Shown here one piece after another: positions 60,731-64,000 of a DNA stretch of 64,000 nt. The notes beneath the pieces were generated by a model. The model was not told where the DNA came from. It searched no databases and saw only the letters and a list, made by a program, of their open reading frames with translations. The DNA comes from Aphidius gifuensis. Lineage: Eukaryota; Arthropoda; Insecta; Hymenoptera; Braconidae. Numbering within the stretch: position 1 is the first letter of the stretch; every line of letters starts with the position of its first letter. Where the stretch lies: the NCBI RefSeq assembly GCF_014905175.1, contig NC_057789.1, forward strand, positions 4,154,001 to 4,218,000, given 5' to 3'. The position numbers were made by a program, and so were the translations under genes.

Positions 60731-61801
60731 TCAAGTTTCGTAGACTGGCATGCCTCGAATATTTCCAGCAGGTCCATAATTACATACTAAATATACTTGA
60801 TAATATTTTTTATCATAATATTTTGCAATTCCACATCCAACATGTGTTGTTTTACCCCAAACAAGCTGAGTATAGTGACCTGTTTCTTTAGCAAAACTAA
60901 AAAAAAAATACATTGGAATTGAATAAATAAATATTGTTTTTTTTTATCAACAAGATTATTGTTAAATTAATTATTATTAAAAATATATATTTACTTTAAT
61001 TTTTGGACATGTTGAGGATTGTAAAATTCTACTTCATCGTACCAATCTTTTACTCCATTGGCTACATCTTTTTCATACCCACTACTGACTCCTCTTATGG
61101 CAAGATTTTGACCAACATGATAACGTTCTTAAATCAAAAATTTTATATATTAATCTTTATTTATTTGTTAATTGATTGATTTAATTATTATAAATTAATT
61201 TTAATTACCAATGTGTCTGCATTTATCATGGTTAAAGTCACATTGCATGGCCCATCTTTGAGCAACAAGTGCAAGTTCATTGTCCCATTTCTGTTGATAA
61301 TAAAAATCAATTTTAAATTGATGATAAAATTTAAATTTAATTAATGATACTTACAAGAGGAGGAATAATTCCAGCTGGTTGTGGTCCACCTTGTCCTCTT
61401 GATTCTTTTCCACTTGCAACAATTGCCCTAAATTTATTATGAGCATCCAGGATATCTTGTTTTTCTTTTTTAGTCAAATCATAGCTATCCAATCGATAAC
61501 AAGCTGGTCCAGCTTCCATTGTCTAACAAACAAGTCAACAATTATTTTAATAAATAAATTTAAAATTTCAGGTGATAGATTAACTTACTGGAAATTTACA
61601 CATTGTATGAAGCTCACCATTATCACAGGGTTTGTACTTCAAGCAGTAATCTTCACTACTCAAAAAAAATGCAAATAAAATTCCAATTATGATGATGACA
61701 CTTGCAATACCAATGGTAATATAAATAATTGTTTTATTACTCATATTATTTAATGAAATTTTATTTTTAAAACAAGGCATATTGTCAATGTATTTCAACA
61801 T
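60731..61801 (-). CDS. CAP-superfamily protein (antigen 5/venom allergen 5-like), copy A
   Basis: CAP proteins are mostly secreted; in wasps related proteins occur in venom. Exons on the minus strand are 61801-61589, 61522-61355, 61290-61209, 61127-60995 and 60896-60731, giving 253 aa. The N-terminus (MLKYIDNMPCFKNK, about 24 residues) precedes a strong hydrophobic segment (TIIYITIGIASVIIIIGILF, about 24-45), then the antigen-5 hallmark YCLKYKPC with HTMCKFP. The CAP domain has HNKFR, KWDNELALVAQRWAMQCDF, HYTQLVWGKTTHVGCGIAKY and YLVCNYGPAGN, including the conserved His and Cys residues. An internal ATG (MSNKTIIY, Met20) would leave a short pre-TM tail and a possible cleavable signal. It is a tandem paralogue of the gene at 62329-63511 with identical exon phases. 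The uncleaved type II anchor is a prediction. Confidence 0.88.
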
Positions 61802-62328
61802 TTTTATAATCACTTCAAGCTAGACTTGACATTGACTGATGTTTTTCAAAGTTGAAAAAAAAATAAAATAAAATAAAAAACGACGTGTCATTAAGTTTGA
61901 GTGACCTCGATACTGGTCACCTATGTTTATCAGTAAAATTTCCAAGCTGATAACATTTGAAAATATAAATAAAAAATATTTGTAAAATATATTTTTAGTT
62001 GATAATGATATTTTACTTTTTAAAAAACATAAACAACTATCAGAAAAAATATACTGACTTATTTTAAGTCTATCATTTTATCTTTGTGTTGATAAAAAAA
62101 TATAAATCGTAATCACATCCAGGAAAGTTTTTATCAACACCAAAATAAAATGACAATGTTAAAATAAATTGATGGAAATTTTATTGTATTAATTTATTGA
62201 GAAACTTAAAAAATCGCTCACTTCATGACAAAAGAAAAATAAAAAAAAGAAATCAGATAAATGATGGTAATTAAAAATATAAAAAAAATGATAAACAATA
62301 AATTAAATTTCAAGGATAAATTATATAT
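61802..62328. other. spacer between the tandem CAP genes
   Basis: About 530 bases of AT-rich DNA that must contain the promoter of copy A and the 3' UTR of copy B. TTATCAAC-type words recur (GATAA at 62081-62100 and similar). No further gene seen. Confidence 0.45.
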
Positions 62329-63511
62329 TTAATAATAATTAATAATAATATATAAAATTGCAAAAGGAACATATGTAGCAGCTTCAAAAGTATTTGATAC
62401 TGAATGATTTGTATTATTTCTAGCACGACCATAATTGCAAACCAAATAAGTTCGATAATATTTGTTATCAAAAAAACGTGCAACACCACATCCAACGTGT
62501 GTTCTTTGAGACCAGCCTTTTTGAGTAAAATGAGCAGTATCCAAAACAAAACTAATTCAAAAAAAAAAAACCAACAAACAATTTAATTATTATTATTAAA
62601 AGATAATTTTAAAAAATAATTACTTTGCTTTTAAAGTATCTTCAAGAGTTTTATTTGCAAATTCATCATTCCAACCCTTGATTGGAGGACCAAATGATTT
62701 TTCATAACCATTTAAATCAGTTTTAATTGCAAGATTTTGATCAGATCTAAAAATTTCTGATTAAATCAGTTGTTAATAAATCATTTGCCAATTGAATTGA
62801 TATTTAAATTTAACAAAAAAAAATATAAGATTTAAATAATTACCAGTGTTTCGACATTCATCATGTTTAAATTCACATTGCATGGCCCATCTTTGGGCAA
62901 TTTGAGCAAGATTATTGTCCCATTTCTGTTGACAATAAAAAATAATAATAAAATCTATTTTTTTTCTATTTTTTTTTTAATAAAAAATATTTTTCATCTT
63001 ACAATTGATGGAATATTAATTTCAACAGATTTTTCAATACTTTTTTGTCTCAATTCATCTGCAATAATTTTTCTGTAATCATTGTGAGAAGTTAAAATTT
63101 CATTTTTTTCATCTTCACTTATTCCATAGTTGTCCAAACGATTACAAGCTGTTCCAGCTTTTTCCAGCTAAAAAATATAAAAAATTTAATTTAAAATTTA
63201 AAATAATTATAAATAACACTTACAGGAAATTTACACATTGTATGAGGCTTTTTACTTTTGCATGGATAATATTTCAAGCAATGATTTTCATCAGTTGTAG
63301 AAATTGTGGTGGTTGTTAATAGAAATCCAAAAAATACAATAAATATTACAGTGATAGTTAATAATACAATAATCATTGATCCATTTATATCACAACATGA
63401 ATTTTCTATGTAATTTGATATCTCTTGAATTAAATATCTTGTACGTGATGATATCTCTTGCATGATATATCTTGTACGTGATGAAACACGTTCCATCAGA
63501 GTTGACGACAT
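62329..63511 (-). CDS. CAP-superfamily protein (antigen 5-like), copy B
   Basis: Exons on the minus strand are 63511-63224, 63167-63003, 62925-62844, 62756-62624 and 62551-62329 (296 aa), in the same phases as copy A. The start MSSTLMERVSSRTRY leads into a 12-residue near-duplication (SSRTRYIMQEI then SSRTRYLIQEI), a hydrophobic segment (IIVLLTITVIFIVFFGFLL, about 46-64), then the antigen-5 hallmark HCLKYYPC with HTMCKFP. The CAP domain has SHNDYRK, KWDNNLAQIAQRWAMQC, HFTQKGWSQRTHVGCG and YLVCNYGRAR. LVW of the CAP1 motif is replaced by KGW. A C-terminal hydrophobic tail (TYVPFAILYIIINYY) is absent from copy A and could be a GPI signal or second membrane segment. The product is clearly more diverged than copy A, implying relaxed or altered function. 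Confidence 0.85.
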
Positions 63512-64000
63512 ATTTTTTTTTTTCAAATTAATCACTTAAAATATTATGTCTATAAAATTGTAAAATAAAAGCAAATTAAGCCAGCTTTTTTAACAATAAA
63601 AAAATTAACTAAATTCATCTAGTTATTATCAACAAAAAATTATAAATAATTTAAAATTTTTATACTTATCAATTTATGAGGAAATTTTAATAATTCAAAT
63701 CAACATAACGTTGAAATTTTTTGACTTGATTGACATTGACATTCAAATATTTTTTATGCAAATTAAAAAAATAATAACATTCGTTTTTAAATGCAGACAA
63801 ATCAATTAAACTCATCACATTTTTTTCATTTAATTTCAGTATATTTTTATAATAAAAATTAAATTGAAACTATGCTGATGATGTTGACTTGAAAAATATT
63901 CAAATATTACTAACTTCATTGTTTTAATAATAAAATTATAATAAAACAAAAAAAAAAAAACTAAATATTTTTCGAATGAATAAATTTATATGATTAAAAA
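63512..64000. other. upstream region of CAP copy B to window end
   Basis: AT-rich DNA with no coding exon. It should hold the promoter of copy B; no core element is evident. An A-run near 63949-63960 is the only low-complexity feature. Confidence 0.45.

Noticed and set aside
1..64000. tRNA genes, rRNA genes and CRISPR arrays
   Set aside because: No tRNA-type B-box (GGTTCGAAT-like) with a foldable partner, no rRNA sequence and no regularly spaced repeats were seen by eye; a dedicated scan was not possible.

Overview
The window is eukaryotic nuclear DNA. It is extremely AT-rich, saturated with poly-A/poly-T runs, and its genes are split by mostly short GT-AG introns (about 60-100 bases, a few of several kb). 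The proteins are animal and most insect-like: 14-3-3 epsilon, OSBP, LKB1/STK11, an EAAT-type transporter, Sex-lethal, the S1 half of RRP5, and two antigen-5-like CAP proteins of the kind often called venom allergen 5. My inference is a hymenopteran, probably a parasitoid wasp; the extreme AT content would fit an aphid-parasitising braconid. The species is not proven by the sequence.

Layout. 1-363 (-) is the start of a gene cut by the window edge. 3637-9496 (+) is OSBP, nine core coding exons plus a cassette exon and an alternative last exon. 12237-15946 (+) is 14-3-3 epsilon with a CpG-rich, YY1-type promoter. 16-28.5 kb is gene-poor; it holds an Asn/Lys-rich ORF (19689-20306, -), a convincing isolated first exon (18755-18832, -) and an 8-kb stretch with a different texture. 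28573-31590 (-) is an almost intronless RRP5/PDCD11-like gene carrying only the S1-repeat half. 32347-33822 (-) is a short polybromo-like gene with two bromodomains. It is divergent from LKB1 (34610-36712, +). 38736-40528 (+) is an EAAT/SLC1 transporter. 41384-42039 (+) is a basic protein I do not recognise. 42704-51845 (+) is Sex-lethal. 51.8-58.5 kb is the Sxl 3' region plus unassigned sequence. 58507-59847 (+) is a single-exon PIF1-like helicase, followed by a GC-rich repeat-like island (about 60120-60590). 60731-61801 and 62329-63511 (both -) are tandem CAP genes with a predicted N-terminal membrane anchor.

Exon chains were assembled by hand from splice sites. For every multi-exon gene the summed exons divide by three and read through to the stop, which supports the models: OSBP 769 aa (791 with the cassette, 273 for the short form), 14-3-3 256, LKB1 427, EAAT 459, basic protein 194, Sxl 349, bromodomain protein 437, CAP 253 and 296.

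The region is an ordinary gene neighbourhood, not an operon: the genes act in lipid transfer, phospho-signalling, ribosome biogenesis, chromatin, energy signalling, transport, RNA binding and secretion, and share no pathway. The observations most worth following are the two alternative OSBP exons, the S1-only RRP5, the reduced polybromo-like gene, the orphan PIF1-like helicase beside a foreign-looking island, and the membrane-anchored CAP pair. I found no clear new multi-gene system.
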